Numbered from the stretch's first letter, positions 44,858 to 53,052 are shown. The stretch is DNA of 64,000 nt from Roseomonas gilardii (GCF_001941945.1 NZ_CP015583.1:2797501-2861500), one strand, 5' to 3'. Numbers and translations are program-made. The notes: a model not told the origin generated them from the sequence alone.

Positions 44858-45438
44858 GGGGGGGGAGGCGGCGCCACGGGCCGCTCCGCCGCCGGCGAGG
44901 ACGGCGTCGCGAGGGCCTGCACGGGCGCCGGAACCGGGAGCGGCACGGGGGGTGCCACGGCCGGCTCCGCGCCATCCCGTCCGTTCCGGCGGGTGGGCGG
45001 CTGCCGTCCGTGGCTCCGCGCCTCGCGCGCTGCGGCTTCACGCACCGGGGGCTTCGCCTCCGGCTTCCGGGCGGCCGGCGGATCGAGCACATCGAGGACG
45101 ATGCGCTCGCCCAGGCGGAAGGGGTGGATCTGCGCGCCGCTGCGGAGGCTCACCTCCACTCCGTCCGCCGTGCCGCGCAGGGCCAGCACGTTGCGCGGCA
45201 GCTTCGCCGGCATGCGGAACTCGCCGGGGCTGTCGAAATGCAGCATCGCCCGGTCGCCAAGCTGCTCCAGGCGGTAGCCCGTGGGCAGCGACCAGTCGAA
45301 GACGAGCCGCCCCATCCCCGGATGCTCGCCGGAGCGTACCGCCACCGGCTCGGCCCGCCCCGGCAGGGCGGCGAGGAGCAGCGAGACACCGAGCGCCAGC
45401 CCCATGGTGACGGCCTTTTGCCGGTCGGGGGCGCGCAT
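44854..45438 (-). CDS. Exported beta-domain (AMIN-like) protein, possibly truncated by frameshift
   Basis: A 194-residue protein with a signal peptide (MGLALGVSLLLAALPGRAE, preceded by 11 polar residues), a beta-rich domain of about 80 residues resembling the AMIN/secretin-associated fold (MGRLVFDWSLPTGYRLEQLG, FRLGERIVLDVLDP), and a Pro/Ala-rich linker ending abruptly in a proline run. The run is encoded by eight C, right before the stop, and the next frame continues the same linker. The ATG overlaps the cheZ stop by one base. Whether it is a separate protein or the N-terminus of a 950-residue protein is unresolved. Confidence 0.7.
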   Translation of the reverse strand: MRAPDRQKAVTMGLALGVSLLLAALPGRAEPVAVRSGEHPGMGRLVFDWSLPTGYRLEQLGDRAMLHFDSPGEFRMPAKLPRNVLALRGTADGVEVSLRSGAQIHPFRLGERIVLDVLDPPAARKPEAKPPVREAAAREARSHGRQPPTRRNGRDGAEPAVAPPVPLPVPAPVQALATPSSPAAERPVAPPPPP

Positions 45439-46022
45439 CAGTCGAAACTCGCCAGCAGGGCGTCGATCTCCGCCTGGGACGAGGCGGCGGCCGGAAGCTG
45501 CGGCCCCTGCGCCAGCCGCTCGCCCTCGCTGCGCTCCGGTGCCCCTTCACGTGGGGCGGCGACGGGCATGCCGCCCCGCGCCGGGCCGAAGCGCTGGGTG
45601 ATCTTCTGCACCCGGCCCTCGATCTCCTTCAGCGCCGCCACCACCTTGGCGATGCGCTGGCCCGTGATGTCCTGGAAGGAACAGGCTTCGTAGATCCGCG
45701 TCACCGCCTCGCCGATCCGCGCCGCCGGCGCGGCGGGCAGTTCCGGGACCAGCCGTTCCAGCACCTCGCAGGCGTCGAGGATCTCGTTGGTGGCGGCGGC
45801 GGTATGCTCCAGCACCGCATCCAGTTCGTCGGTCGCCACCGGGATGTGCTGGTCCTCGATCTCCTCCACCCGCAGGGCGGCGATCTCGGCCTTGGCCTGG
45901 GCGATGGTGCGTCCCAGCGCCTCCAGCTCCGCCAGCAGCACGACCTCGTTGGTGGTGATGTCGCCGCCCATGCTGGCGAGCACGCTGCGCACGGCCTGCT
46001 CGATGCGCTCCTGGTCAGGCAT
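45438..46022 (-). CDS. cheZ: CheZ, CheY-P phosphatase
   Basis: A 194-residue helical protein that dephosphorylates CheY-P to reset the flagellar switch. The catalytic helix motif is ACSFQDITGQRI (about residue 112-123), with the glutamine that positions water. The C-terminal peptide SQAEIDALLASFD, after a flexible linker, resembles the CheY-docking tail. It overlaps cheY by eight bases. Confidence 0.9.
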   Translation of the reverse strand: MPDQERIEQAVRSVLASMGGDITTNEVVLLAELEALGRTIAQAKAEIAALRVEEIEDQHIPVATDELDAVLEHTAAATNEILDACEVLERLVPELPAAPAARIGEAVTRIYEACSFQDITGQRIAKVVAALKEIEGRVQKITQRFGPARGGMPVAAPREGAPERSEGERLAQGPQLPAAASSQAEIDALLASFD

Positions 46023-46395
46023 CCTGCATCACCTTGGCGATCTTCTCGCGCAGCGTCTCGGCGTTGAAGGGCTTGACGATGTAGTTCGAGACGCCCGCCT
46101 GCTTCGCCGCGATCACGTTCTCCGTCTTGCTCTCGGCGGTGATCATGATGAAAGGCGTGGATTTCAGCCGGGCGTCGGCGCGGACTTCCTTCAGCAGGTC
46201 CAGCCCCGTCATCGGCTGCATGTTCCAGTCGCTGATCACCAGCCCGAAATTGCCGGCCCGCAGCTTCGACAGCGCCTCCTGCCCGTCGGACGCTTCCTCG
46301 ACATTCTCGAAATCCAGCTGCTTCAGCAGGTTCCGGATGATGCGCAGCATCGTCTTGTAGTCGTCGACGATCAGCACGTTGGTGTTCCTGTTCAT
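46015..46395 (-). CDS. cheY: CheY chemotaxis response regulator
   Basis: A 126-residue single receiver domain. Phosphorylation site Asp is in LVISDWNMQPMTG (about residue 55), the acidic pair in VLIVDDYKTM, switch Thr in MITAES and Lys in IVKPFNAETL. It has no output domain, so it acts by binding FliM, encoded three genes upstream. The ATG overlaps the motE stop by four bases. Confidence 0.94.
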   Translation of the reverse strand: MNRNTNVLIVDDYKTMLRIIRNLLKQLDFENVEEASDGQEALSKLRAGNFGLVISDWNMQPMTGLDLLKEVRADARLKSTPFIMITAESKTENVIAAKQAGVSNYIVKPFNAETLREKIAKVMQDA

Positions 46396-47108
46396 CGCCT
46401 GGCATCCTGGCTGTTGTCGGGTCCATCCGGGTCGTTGGCCCGGTTGCGGTGGCGGGCGAGCTCGGAGGTCAGGAGCCGCGCGCGGTCGGGACGCATGGCG
46501 CCCAGCACCGGCGCGGTCTTGGCCTCCCGCATCCGGTCCACGATCTGGACGAGCACGGGCATGTCGAGCTCGTCGAACACCGCGGCCGCGTCGCGCGGCC
46601 GCATGGTCTCGTAGGTCTTCACCAGCCCGCGCCAGCCGGCCTCCTCGCGCTCGTTGCGGGCCTTTTCCAGCTTCTCCAGCCGCGCCTGCAGCGCCGCCAT
46701 CTCGTCGAGGCGTGACCTCAGCCGGCTCTCGGCCGCGGCGAGGACAGCCTCGCGCGCCGCCAGTGCCTGCTCGCGCTGCTCCAACTGCCCGCGACGCTCG
46801 CGCAGGCTCTCCAGCACGGCCCGCTCCGCGACGCTGACGGGGTCGGGGTCCGGCGCCGGCATGGCGGGCTGGACGGGCGGCTTCGCGGCAGCCGGCGCGG
46901 CCCCATGCCGCGCCGGGTCGGGCGACACCGGCGCGGGCGGCGCGGAGGCGGTGGCGCTGGCGATCAGCATCCCGTCCAGCCGCGCCATGGCGGCGATGCC
47001 GGGCACCGCCGCCGGCCATTCCACCGCCTGGCCGATGGCCAGCAGCTTGCAGCCCGCCAGCAGCCCGCCGCTCAGCATCAGCAGCGGCAGGAGACGCGGC
47101 CGGCTCAT
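46392..47108 (-). CDS. motE: MotE-like flagellar motility protein
   Basis: A 238-residue protein with an N-terminal hydrophobic segment ending in LLAGCK (possible lipobox or anchor), a Pro/Ala linker, a coiled coil (about 95-160; LEQREQALAAREAVLAAAESR) and a MgtE-N-like C-terminal domain (TYETMRPRDAAAVFDELDMPVLVQIVDRM). This layout matches MotE, the periplasmic chaperone of the stator protein MotC in rhizobia. The position inside a flagellar operon supports it; the symbol is by architecture and context. Confidence 0.8.
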   Translation of the reverse strand: MSRPRLLPLLMLSGGLLAGCKLLAIGQAVEWPAAVPGIAAMARLDGMLIASATASAPPAPVSPDPARHGAAPAAAKPPVQPAMPAPDPDPVSVAERAVLESLRERRGQLEQREQALAAREAVLAAAESRLRSRLDEMAALQARLEKLEKARNEREEAGWRGLVKTYETMRPRDAAAVFDELDMPVLVQIVDRMREAKTAPVLGAMRPDRARLLTSELARHRNRANDPDGPDNSQDARR

Positions 47109-47620
47109 CGGGCCAGCCTCAGGGCACGCAGCAGGTCGCGCTCGGCCTGGCTGCGCGGGACATCCTGGGCATTACCGGCAGGCACCGCGTGGCCGGAGGG
47201 GCGCTCCGGCATCGCCGCGACCTCCGGCACCGCCTCGGCCCGCGCCAATGGCGCTGCCGGGCCGGGCTCCGCCGTCGCGGGCGACACCACCAGGGGCCGT
47301 GCCTCCCGCACCAGGGCTTCCAGCCGGTCCGCCATCAGGCTGGCCCGCTCGGTCAGGAAGCGCAGGTCCTCGCCCAGCGGCTCCGCGCGCACCAGCGTGG
47401 CCGACAGGGCGCGGTCGGCCTCCTCCGTGCCGCGCCGCATGCGTTCCAGCACCCGCTCCGCCTGCCGCGCGGCCTCGCCCAGCTCGGCCGTGCCGCTTTC
47501 CAGCGCCGGCCTTTCGCGGCGCAGGGCGGCCAGCCGCCGGTCCAGCCTCCAGACGAAGGGAATGGCGAGGCAGAGCAGCAGCACCACGACACCCTGGAGA
47601 GTCCATTCGACCGCGTTCAT
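47105..47620 (-). CDS. DUF6468 membrane-anchored protein
   Basis: A 171-residue protein: one N-terminal helix (about 6-23, LQGVVVLLLCLAIPFVW), then a long coiled coil with ESGTAELGEAARQAERVLERM and ASLMADRLEAL, and a variable tail. DUF6468 proteins are found next to fliM/fliL in alphaproteobacteria; their role is unknown but probably flagellar. It overlaps motE by four bases and starts 10 bases after fliM. Confidence 0.75.
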   Translation of the reverse strand: MNAVEWTLQGVVVLLLCLAIPFVWRLDRRLAALRRERPALESGTAELGEAARQAERVLERMRRGTEEADRALSATLVRAEPLGEDLRFLTERASLMADRLEALVREARPLVVSPATAEPGPAAPLARAEAVPEVAAMPERPSGHAVPAGNAQDVPRSQAERDLLRALRLAR

Positions 47621-47630
47621 CGTCGGGCCC

Positions 47631-48719
47631 TCACCCCATCCTCACGACACCGGCGCCGTCGCGGCGGAGCTCGCGCTCCACCCGCACCGCCAGCCGGTTC
47701 TCCCGCCGCCCGAGCTGTCCCTCGAAGAGCGGCACGTCGCCGCAGCGCAGCCGCACCGGCGCCCCGGGCGCGACGTTGAGCGCGATGCGGTCCCCGGGCT
47801 TCAGCGCGGTGATGGTGGACAGCGGCAGGGTCTGCTCGTCGAGCACCACGTCGAGCCGCACCAGCGTGTGGCGCAGCTCCTCGGCGAGGTGGTTCTCCCA
47901 GATGCTGTCGCGGCCGAAGCGTTCGCCCATGAACTGCTGCAGCAGCACCTCGCGCACCGGCTCCAGCGTCGCATAGGGCAGGATCATGTCGAGCCGGCCG
48001 CCACGGTCCTCCATCTCGATGCGCATGCGGGCGAGCACGGCGGCGTTGGACAGGCGGGAGATGGCGGCGAAGCGCGGGTTCACCTCCAGGCGCTCGAAGC
48101 TGAACTCCACCCCGGCGATCGGCGAGAAGGCCTGGCCGAGGTCGGAGAGCACCACGGAAATCAGCCGCTCCACCAGCGTGCGCTCGATGGTGGTATAGGG
48201 GCGCCCCTCGATCCGCATCGCGGAGGTGCCGCGCCGCCCGCCCAGCAGCACGTCCACGATCGAGTAGATCATGGCGCTGTCCACCACGATCAGCGCGTGG
48301 TTGTCCCACTGCTTCACCTTCACCACGGCCAGCATGGCCGGCAGCGGGATGGAATCGAGATAGTCGCCGAAGCGCATCGAGGTCATGTTGTCGAGCGACA
48401 CCTCGACATTGTCCGAGGTGAAGTTGCGCAGCGTCGTGGTCAGCAGCCGCACCAGCCGGTCGAAGACGATCTCCAGCATCGGCAGCCGGTCATAGGAGAC
48501 CAGCCCGGCATCCACCACGCGCTCGATGCCGCTGCGGTGCCGCTCCTCCGTCCTGTGCTCGAAGCCGAGCAGGCTGTCGATCTCGGCCTGGTTCAGGATC
48601 TTGGCGGCGTCCGGACCCGGGGCCGCCATCTCCTCGATCCCCTCCACCGCCTCGGCCAGGGAGGCGCCCCAGGCGGCGGCGAGATCGTCCTGGTCGCCCT
48701 CCTCCGCAGCGCCGCTCAT
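47631..48719 (-). CDS. fliM: Flagellar motor switch protein FliM
   Basis: A 362-residue C-ring component that binds CheY-P. The N-terminal CheY-binding peptide reads ILNQAEIDSLLGF at about residue 41, after a non-conserved acidic extension. The middle CheC-like domain has LLGGRRGTSAMRIEGRPYTTIER, and the C-terminal SpoA domain has LKPGDRIALNVAPGAPVRL. The ATG overlaps the fliL stop by four bases. Confidence 0.93.
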   Translation of the reverse strand: MSGAAEEGDQDDLAAAWGASLAEAVEGIEEMAAPGPDAAKILNQAEIDSLLGFEHRTEERHRSGIERVVDAGLVSYDRLPMLEIVFDRLVRLLTTTLRNFTSDNVEVSLDNMTSMRFGDYLDSIPLPAMLAVVKVKQWDNHALIVVDSAMIYSIVDVLLGGRRGTSAMRIEGRPYTTIERTLVERLISVVLSDLGQAFSPIAGVEFSFERLEVNPRFAAISRLSNAAVLARMRIEMEDRGGRLDMILPYATLEPVREVLLQQFMGERFGRDSIWENHLAEELRHTLVRLDVVLDEQTLPLSTITALKPGDRIALNVAPGAPVRLRCGDVPLFEGQLGRRENRLAVRVERELRRDGAGVVRMG

Positions 48720-49267
48720 TGCACCAGGATCTCGGTGAAGAGCACGTCGTTCACGCGGGCCGGCGCGGCGGCGATGTTGGCGCGCGCGATCAGTTCCTCG
48801 CGCAGCCGGTGCGTGCCGATGCTGCCGCGCAGCTCCTCCGGCCGCATCTCGCGCAGATAGGTCTGGAACAGGTCCAGCAGACGCGGCATGGCCTGCTGCA
48901 CCGCCGCGGCATCCTCCGGCCGCGCCAGTTCCAGCTTGGAGCGCAGCCGGATGAAGGCGCCGCGCTTACCGGGCGCGTTCAGGTTGGACATGATCTCGGG
49001 CATGTCGAGATAGGTCACGGCCGAGGGTGGGGCGCCCGCCTGATCGGCCCCGTGACCGCCCCCATGATCACCCCTGGGGCCGGCATCATGCGCCCCTTCC
49101 TCCTTCGGCGCGGCCTCCGCATGGCCGCCACCGGAGGCGCCGCCGAGCAGGCCGGAGAACCACGCCCCCGCGCCGCCCGCCAGCAGCACCGCCGGCACGG
49201 CCAGGAGCAGGAGCTTCCTGCGGCCGCCCGCGCCCTTCGCTTCCACGGGTTTCTCGGTCTTCGCCAT
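48716..49267 (-). CDS. fliL: Flagellar basal body protein FliL
   Basis: A 183-residue stator-associated protein. Cytoplasmic basic N-terminus, one membrane helix (about 18-40, KLLLLAVPAVLLAGGAGAW), a Gly/His-rich linker (GDHGGGHGADQAG) and the C-terminal FliL domain (YLDMPEIMSNLN, IRLRSKLEL, LREELIARANI, VNDVLFTEILVQ). It is the first gene of the leftward operon, diverging from flgF. Confidence 0.9.
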   Translation of the reverse strand: MAKTEKPVEAKGAGGRRKLLLLAVPAVLLAGGAGAWFSGLLGGASGGGHAEAAPKEEGAHDAGPRGDHGGGHGADQAGAPPSAVTYLDMPEIMSNLNAPGKRGAFIRLRSKLELARPEDAAAVQQAMPRLLDLFQTYLREMRPEELRGSIGTHRLREELIARANIAAAPARVNDVLFTEILVQ

Positions 49268-49384
49268 GCGCCGTCCTGGCTGCCTCCATCCGGGGGATGC
49301 GCGGCTCGCGCCGCCTGCTGCGCCGCGGAAGATGCGGCTCCAACCCTTAAGGAAGGCTTTCCCCCGGCAGGGATTCGCCGGCAC

Positions 49385-49401
49385 CCGGCAAATTCTGCCG
49401 G
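49385..49401. promoter_or_regulatory. Inverted repeat between fliL and flgF
   Basis: CCGGCA-AATTC-TGCCGG, a 6-5-6 inverted repeat in the divergent flagellar promoter region, 118 bases from fliL and about 50 bases upstream of the sigma-54 promoter match. Its size and place would suit an activator or repressor binding site. It may also be a chance palindrome. Confidence 0.35.
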
Positions 49402-49451
49402 GGCGGCGGCAGTTTCCGGCCCGCATCCGCCCTTCCGCGGCGCGCCGGTCC

Positions 49452-49467
49452 TGGCACGCGGGTTGCG
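49452..49467 (+). promoter_or_regulatory. Sigma-54 promoter match for flgF
   Basis: TGGCACG-CGGG-TTGCG fits the sigma-54 consensus TGGCACG-N4-TTGCW except the final base; the invariant GG and GC are ten bases apart. It is 50 bases before the flgF ATG on the correct strand. Middle and late flagellar genes use sigma-54 in Caulobacter-type systems. Confidence 0.75.
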
Positions 49468-49517
49468 GAACACCCTCCGTCGGCGCCAGGGCGCGCCGCA
49501 TCCGCATGGAGGCCAGG

Positions 49518-50255
49518 ATGGACAATGCCGGCTATATCGCGCTTTCCCGCCTGATGGCGCAGGCGCGCACCACGGCGATGCTGGCCAACAACATGGCCAA
49601 TGCGGACACGCCCGGCTTCCGTGCCGCGCGGCCGGTCTTCGCGCAGTATCTCGACCGGCAGCACGAGGTGGACGAGCCCCGCGGGGGCGGCGAGCTGGCC
49701 TTCACCTGGGACCGCGCCTCCTGGCGCGACACCGCGCCCGGTCCGGTGCAGACCACCGGCAACCCGCTGGACGTCGCTATTTCCGGCGAGGGCATGTTCG
49801 TCCTCCGCACGGAAAAGGGCGAGCGCTACACGCGCGCCGGCCGCTTCACCCTGGGCGCCGATGGCACGGTGGTGGACCCGGACGGCAACGCCCTGCTCGG
49901 CACGGGCGGGGAGCCGATCCAGCTCGGCCTGAACGACACCCGCATCGCCATCTCCGGCGAGGGCGTGGTGTCGAGCGAGAATGGGGAACTGGGCCGCATC
50001 CGCATCGTGCGCTTCGCCGACGGACAGAAGCCGCAGGCGGAGGGCGACCGCCTCTTCGCCAGCGACACGCCGCCCGAGGCGGTGGACCGCCCGACGCTGG
50101 TCCAGGGCGCGGTGGAGGGCAGCAATGTCCGCCCCATCCTGGAGATGACCCGCATGACCGAGGAACTGCGCGAGTTCCAGTTCACCGCGCAGTTCGCAGA
50201 GCGCGAGGATGAACGGATCCGCAACGCTCTCGACCGCATCCTGAAAAAGCGTTGA
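49518..50255 (+). CDS. flgF: Flagellar basal-body rod protein FlgF
   Basis: A 245-residue proximal rod protein. N-terminal rod signature MLANNMANADTPGFRAARP, then GNPLDVAISGEGMFVLRTEKGERYTRAGRF and a C-terminal helical segment that joins the N-terminal one in the rod. The start ATG was chosen because GGAGG lies six bases upstream; an ATG four codons earlier is in frame. It is the first gene of flgF-flgG-flgA-flgH. Confidence 0.93.
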   Translation: MDNAGYIALSRLMAQARTTAMLANNMANADTPGFRAARPVFAQYLDRQHEVDEPRGGGELAFTWDRASWRDTAPGPVQTTGNPLDVAISGEGMFVLRTEKGERYTRAGRFTLGADGTVVDPDGNALLGTGGEPIQLGLNDTRIAISGEGVVSSENGELGRIRIVRFADGQKPQAEGDRLFASDTPPEAVDRPTLVQGAVEGSNVRPILEMTRMTEELREFQFTAQFAEREDERIRNALDRILKKR

Positions 50256-50338
50256 GCGGGAGCGATTCCTTGAACCGATCCTGGAAACGACCGAACAGCA
50301 AGACCGTCCGCGCCCGTGCGGCGAAAGGGAACTGACCG

Positions 50339-51124
50339 ATGCGTTCGCTCTGGACCGCCGGCACGGGCATGATGGCCCAGCAGACCAATGTCGAGGTCAT
50401 CTCCAACAACATCGCGAACATGAGCACCACCGGCTACAAGCGCCGGCGGGCCGAGTTCCAGGACCTCATCTACCAGAATGTCCGCCGCGTCGGCTCGCAG
50501 AGCTCCGACACGGGCACCAGCCTGCCGCAGGGCGCGCAGGTTGGCCTCGGCGTGCGCACCGCCGCGATCTACCGCATCCACGAACAGGGCAACCTGAACC
50601 AGACGGACAACAAGTTCGACCTGGCGATCAAGGGCAACGGCTTCTTCCAGGTGCAGCTTCCCTCGGGGGAGACCGCCTATACCCGCGACGGCACCTTCGG
50701 CCTCGCCGCCGACGGCACCATGGTCACGGCGGAGGGCTTCACCGTCCTTCCCGGCATCCAGGTCCCGGCCAATGCCACCGACGTCACCATCAATGCGACC
50801 GGCGAGGTGCTGGCCAAGGTCGCGGGGCAGGAGCAGCCGCAGAATGTCGGCCAGGTCCAGCTTGCCGTCTTCGCCAACGAGGCGGGGCTGGAAGCGATGG
50901 GCGACAACCTGCTGATGGCCACCCCGGCCTCCGGCGCGGCGCAGGCCGCGGCCGCCGGGCAGCCCGGCTACGGCAACGTCATGCAGGGCTTCGTGGAAAC
51001 CTCCAACGTCAACGTGGTGCAGGAGATCACCAGCCTGATCACCGCCCAGCGCGCCTATGAGATGAACTCCAAGGTCATCACGGCGAGCGACGACATGCTC
51101 TCCACCCTGACGCGGCTGAAGTGA
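50339..51124 (+). CDS. flgG: Flagellar distal rod protein FlgG
   Basis: A 261-residue distal rod protein. It has the N-terminal NVEVISNNIANMSTTGYKRR, the FlgG-specific loop region QSSDTGTSLPQGAQVGLGVRT, and the C-terminal block ending VNVVQEITSLITAQRAYEMN. It lies 83 bases after flgF; its stop overlaps the flgA ATG by one base. Confidence 0.96.
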   Translation: MRSLWTAGTGMMAQQTNVEVISNNIANMSTTGYKRRRAEFQDLIYQNVRRVGSQSSDTGTSLPQGAQVGLGVRTAAIYRIHEQGNLNQTDNKFDLAIKGNGFFQVQLPSGETAYTRDGTFGLAADGTMVTAEGFTVLPGIQVPANATDVTINATGEVLAKVAGQEQPQNVGQVQLAVFANEAGLEAMGDNLLMATPASGAAQAAAAGQPGYGNVMQGFVETSNVNVVQEITSLITAQRAYEMNSKVITASDDMLSTLTRLK

Positions 51125-52056
51125 TGCGCGCCGCCCGCCCGCCCCTGCTCGCGCTGCTGCTGCTCGCGGGCCTGCCCGGCCTCGCATGGGCCGACCTCGC
51201 CAGCCTCCGCCCGCATGTGGTGGTGGAGGACGAGGTGGTGCGGCTGGGCGACGTCTTCGCCGATCTCGGCCCGGAGGGGACGCGCGTGCTCGGCCCGGCG
51301 CCCCCGCCGGGGCAGCGGATCATCGTGGAAACGCCGCAGCTCCTCGCCATCGCGCGCGGCGCCGGCATCTCCTGGCGCCCTTTCGCCAGCGACGAGCGCG
51401 TGGTGATCGAGCGGGCCGGCCGCGCCCTGGCACGGGAGGAGTGGCTGGAGCCGCTGCGGGAGGCACTGTCGGCTCAGGGCCTCGACCCGGCGATGGAGCT
51501 GGAGATCCCCGGCTTCACCACCCCCATGGTGCCGCTTTCCGGCCTGGTGCGGGTGGAGGTGGCGCAGCCCTGGCTCGACGGCCGGCGCTTCGGCGCCACG
51601 CTGGTCCTCGCGGCGGAAGGGATGCCGACCCAGCGCCTGCGCATCGCCGGGCGCGGCCATGCCACCGCGCCGGTCGCCATCGCCACGCGGCGCCTCGCGC
51701 TGGGCGAGGTGGTGCGCGCCGGCGATGTGCAGGTGCAGCGCCTGCGCACCGACCGGCTCCGCCCCGGCCTCGCCGAGGATGCCTCGCTCGTGGTCGGCCA
51801 GCAGCTCCGCCGCCCGGTCATGGAGGGCGCGCCCTTCGTCCTGCGCGATCTCGGCGCCCCGGTGATGATCGAGAAGAACACGACGGTGACGATGGTGGTG
51901 GAACGCGGCGGGCTGCTGCTGACCGCCCAGGGCCGCGCGCTGGAGGCCGCGCCGCGCGACGGGGCGGTGAACGTGATGAACCTGTCCTCGCGCCAGGTCG
52001 TGGAGGCGCAGGCCATCGGGCCCGGGCGCGTCCGCGTCGGACCGCCGGCCCGGTGA
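51124..52056 (+). CDS. flgA: Flagellar P-ring assembly chaperone FlgA
   Basis: A 310-residue exported protein with a signal peptide (LLALLLLAGLPGLAWA). SAF domain in the C-terminal half (RRLALGEVVRAGDVQVQRL, LVVGQQLRRPVMEGAPFVLRDL) and the closing RQVVEAQAIGPGRV. It helps FlgI assemble into the P ring in the periplasm. The start is the ATG overlapping the flgG stop. Confidence 0.92.
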   Translation: MRAARPPLLALLLLAGLPGLAWADLASLRPHVVVEDEVVRLGDVFADLGPEGTRVLGPAPPPGQRIIVETPQLLAIARGAGISWRPFASDERVVIERAGRALAREEWLEPLREALSAQGLDPAMELEIPGFTTPMVPLSGLVRVEVAQPWLDGRRFGATLVLAAEGMPTQRLRIAGRGHATAPVAIATRRLALGEVVRAGDVQVQRLRTDRLRPGLAEDASLVVGQQLRRPVMEGAPFVLRDLGAPVMIEKNTTVTMVVERGGLLLTAQGRALEAAPRDGAVNVMNLSSRQVVEAQAIGPGRVRVGPPAR

Positions 52057-52070
52057 AGGAGAACAAACCC

Positions 52071-52808
52071 ATGCGGCGCGTCCTGCTCCTCCTCCTGCCG
52101 CTGGCGCTCGCGGCCTGCGGCTCCACCGAGCGCCTGGCCCGGCTTGGCCGCGCGCCGGACCTGGCCGATATCGCCGACCCGACGCGCGATCCGGACTGGA
52201 AGCCCGTGACCATGCCGACACCCGCCCCCGCCGATCCCCGCCAGCTCGGCTCCAACAGCCTTTGGCGTCCGGGCAGCCGCACCTTCCTGCGGGATTCCAA
52301 GGCCGCCTCGGTGGGCGATCTCGTGACGGTGCTGGTTTCGATCTCCGACAAGGCCTCGCTGGCCAACGACACGGAGCGCAGCCGCGACAATTCGGAGGAT
52401 ATGGGCATCCCGCGCCTGCTGGGCCTGGATGCCTCCTACCTGCGTTTCTTCCCGAATGGCTTCGACCCGACCAAGATGATCTCGGCCAGCTCCGCCAATT
52501 CCAGCGAGGGCAAGGGGACGGTGAAGCGCAACGAGGAGATCACGCTTCGCGTCGCCGCGACGGTCACGCAGGTCCTGCCCAACGGCAACATGGTGCTCGC
52601 GGGGCGGCAGCAGGTGCGGGTGAACCACGAGTTACGCGACCTGACGCTCGCCGGAATCATCCGGCCGCAGGACATCGCCTCCGACAACACGGTGAAGCAC
52701 GACCGGCTGGCGGAGGCCCGCATCTCCTACGGCGGGCGCGGCACGCTCAGCGACGTGCAGAAGCCGCGCTACGGGCAGGAGCTGCTGGACTCCGTCCTGC
52801 CCTTCTGA
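52071..52808 (+). CDS. flgH: Flagellar L-ring lipoprotein FlgH
   Basis: A 245-residue outer-membrane lipoprotein forming the L ring. Lipobox LALAACGS puts the lipidated Cys at residue 16. Family blocks are SLWRPGSRTFLRDSKAASVGD, NGNMVLAGRQQVRVNHELR and the C-terminal VQKPRYGQELLD. AAGGAG lies 8-9 bases before the ATG. It is the last gene of the operon, followed by a strong terminator. Confidence 0.93.
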   Translation: MRRVLLLLLPLALAACGSTERLARLGRAPDLADIADPTRDPDWKPVTMPTPAPADPRQLGSNSLWRPGSRTFLRDSKAASVGDLVTVLVSISDKASLANDTERSRDNSEDMGIPRLLGLDASYLRFFPNGFDPTKMISASSANSSEGKGTVKRNEEITLRVAATVTQVLPNGNMVLAGRQQVRVNHELRDLTLAGIIRPQDIASDNTVKHDRLAEARISYGGRGTLSDVQKPRYGQELLDSVLPF

Positions 52809-52815
52809 ACATGGA

Positions 52816-52849
52816 AAAGGGCGGCGCAGCCCATGCCGCGCCGCCCTTT
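52816..52849. terminator. Bidirectional terminator between flgH and csbD
   Basis: A 12-base perfect stem AAAGGGCGGCGC / GCGCCGCCCTTT with a 10-base loop, seven bases after the flgH stop and 18 bases from the csbD stop. A-run before and T-run after allow use in both directions. Confidence 0.85.
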
Positions 52850-52866
52850 CCGGGAGTTTTATGCCC

Positions 52867-53052
52867 TCAGGACTTGTCGGTCACTTCACGGGCCTTGTCC
52901 TTGATGCCGCCGGCGGCATTCTGGACCTTGCCCTCGGCGCGGTCGGCCTTGCCCTCGGCTTCCATCTTCTTGTCGCCAACCAGGGAACCGACGTTCTCCT
53001 TGACGGCGCCCTTGGCCTGCTTCAGCGAACCTTCGATGCGGTCCTTGTCCAT
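52867..53052 (-). CDS. CsbD-family stress protein
   Basis: A 61-residue, highly charged, probably flexible protein of the CsbD family: MDKDRIEGSLKQAKG, then VGDKKMEAEGKADRAEGKVQNA. Members are strongly induced by general stress, but their role is unknown. GGAGA lies eight bases before the ATG. Confidence 0.9.
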   Translation of the reverse strand: MDKDRIEGSLKQAKGAVKENVGSLVGDKKMEAEGKADRAEGKVQNAAGGIKDKAREVTDKS

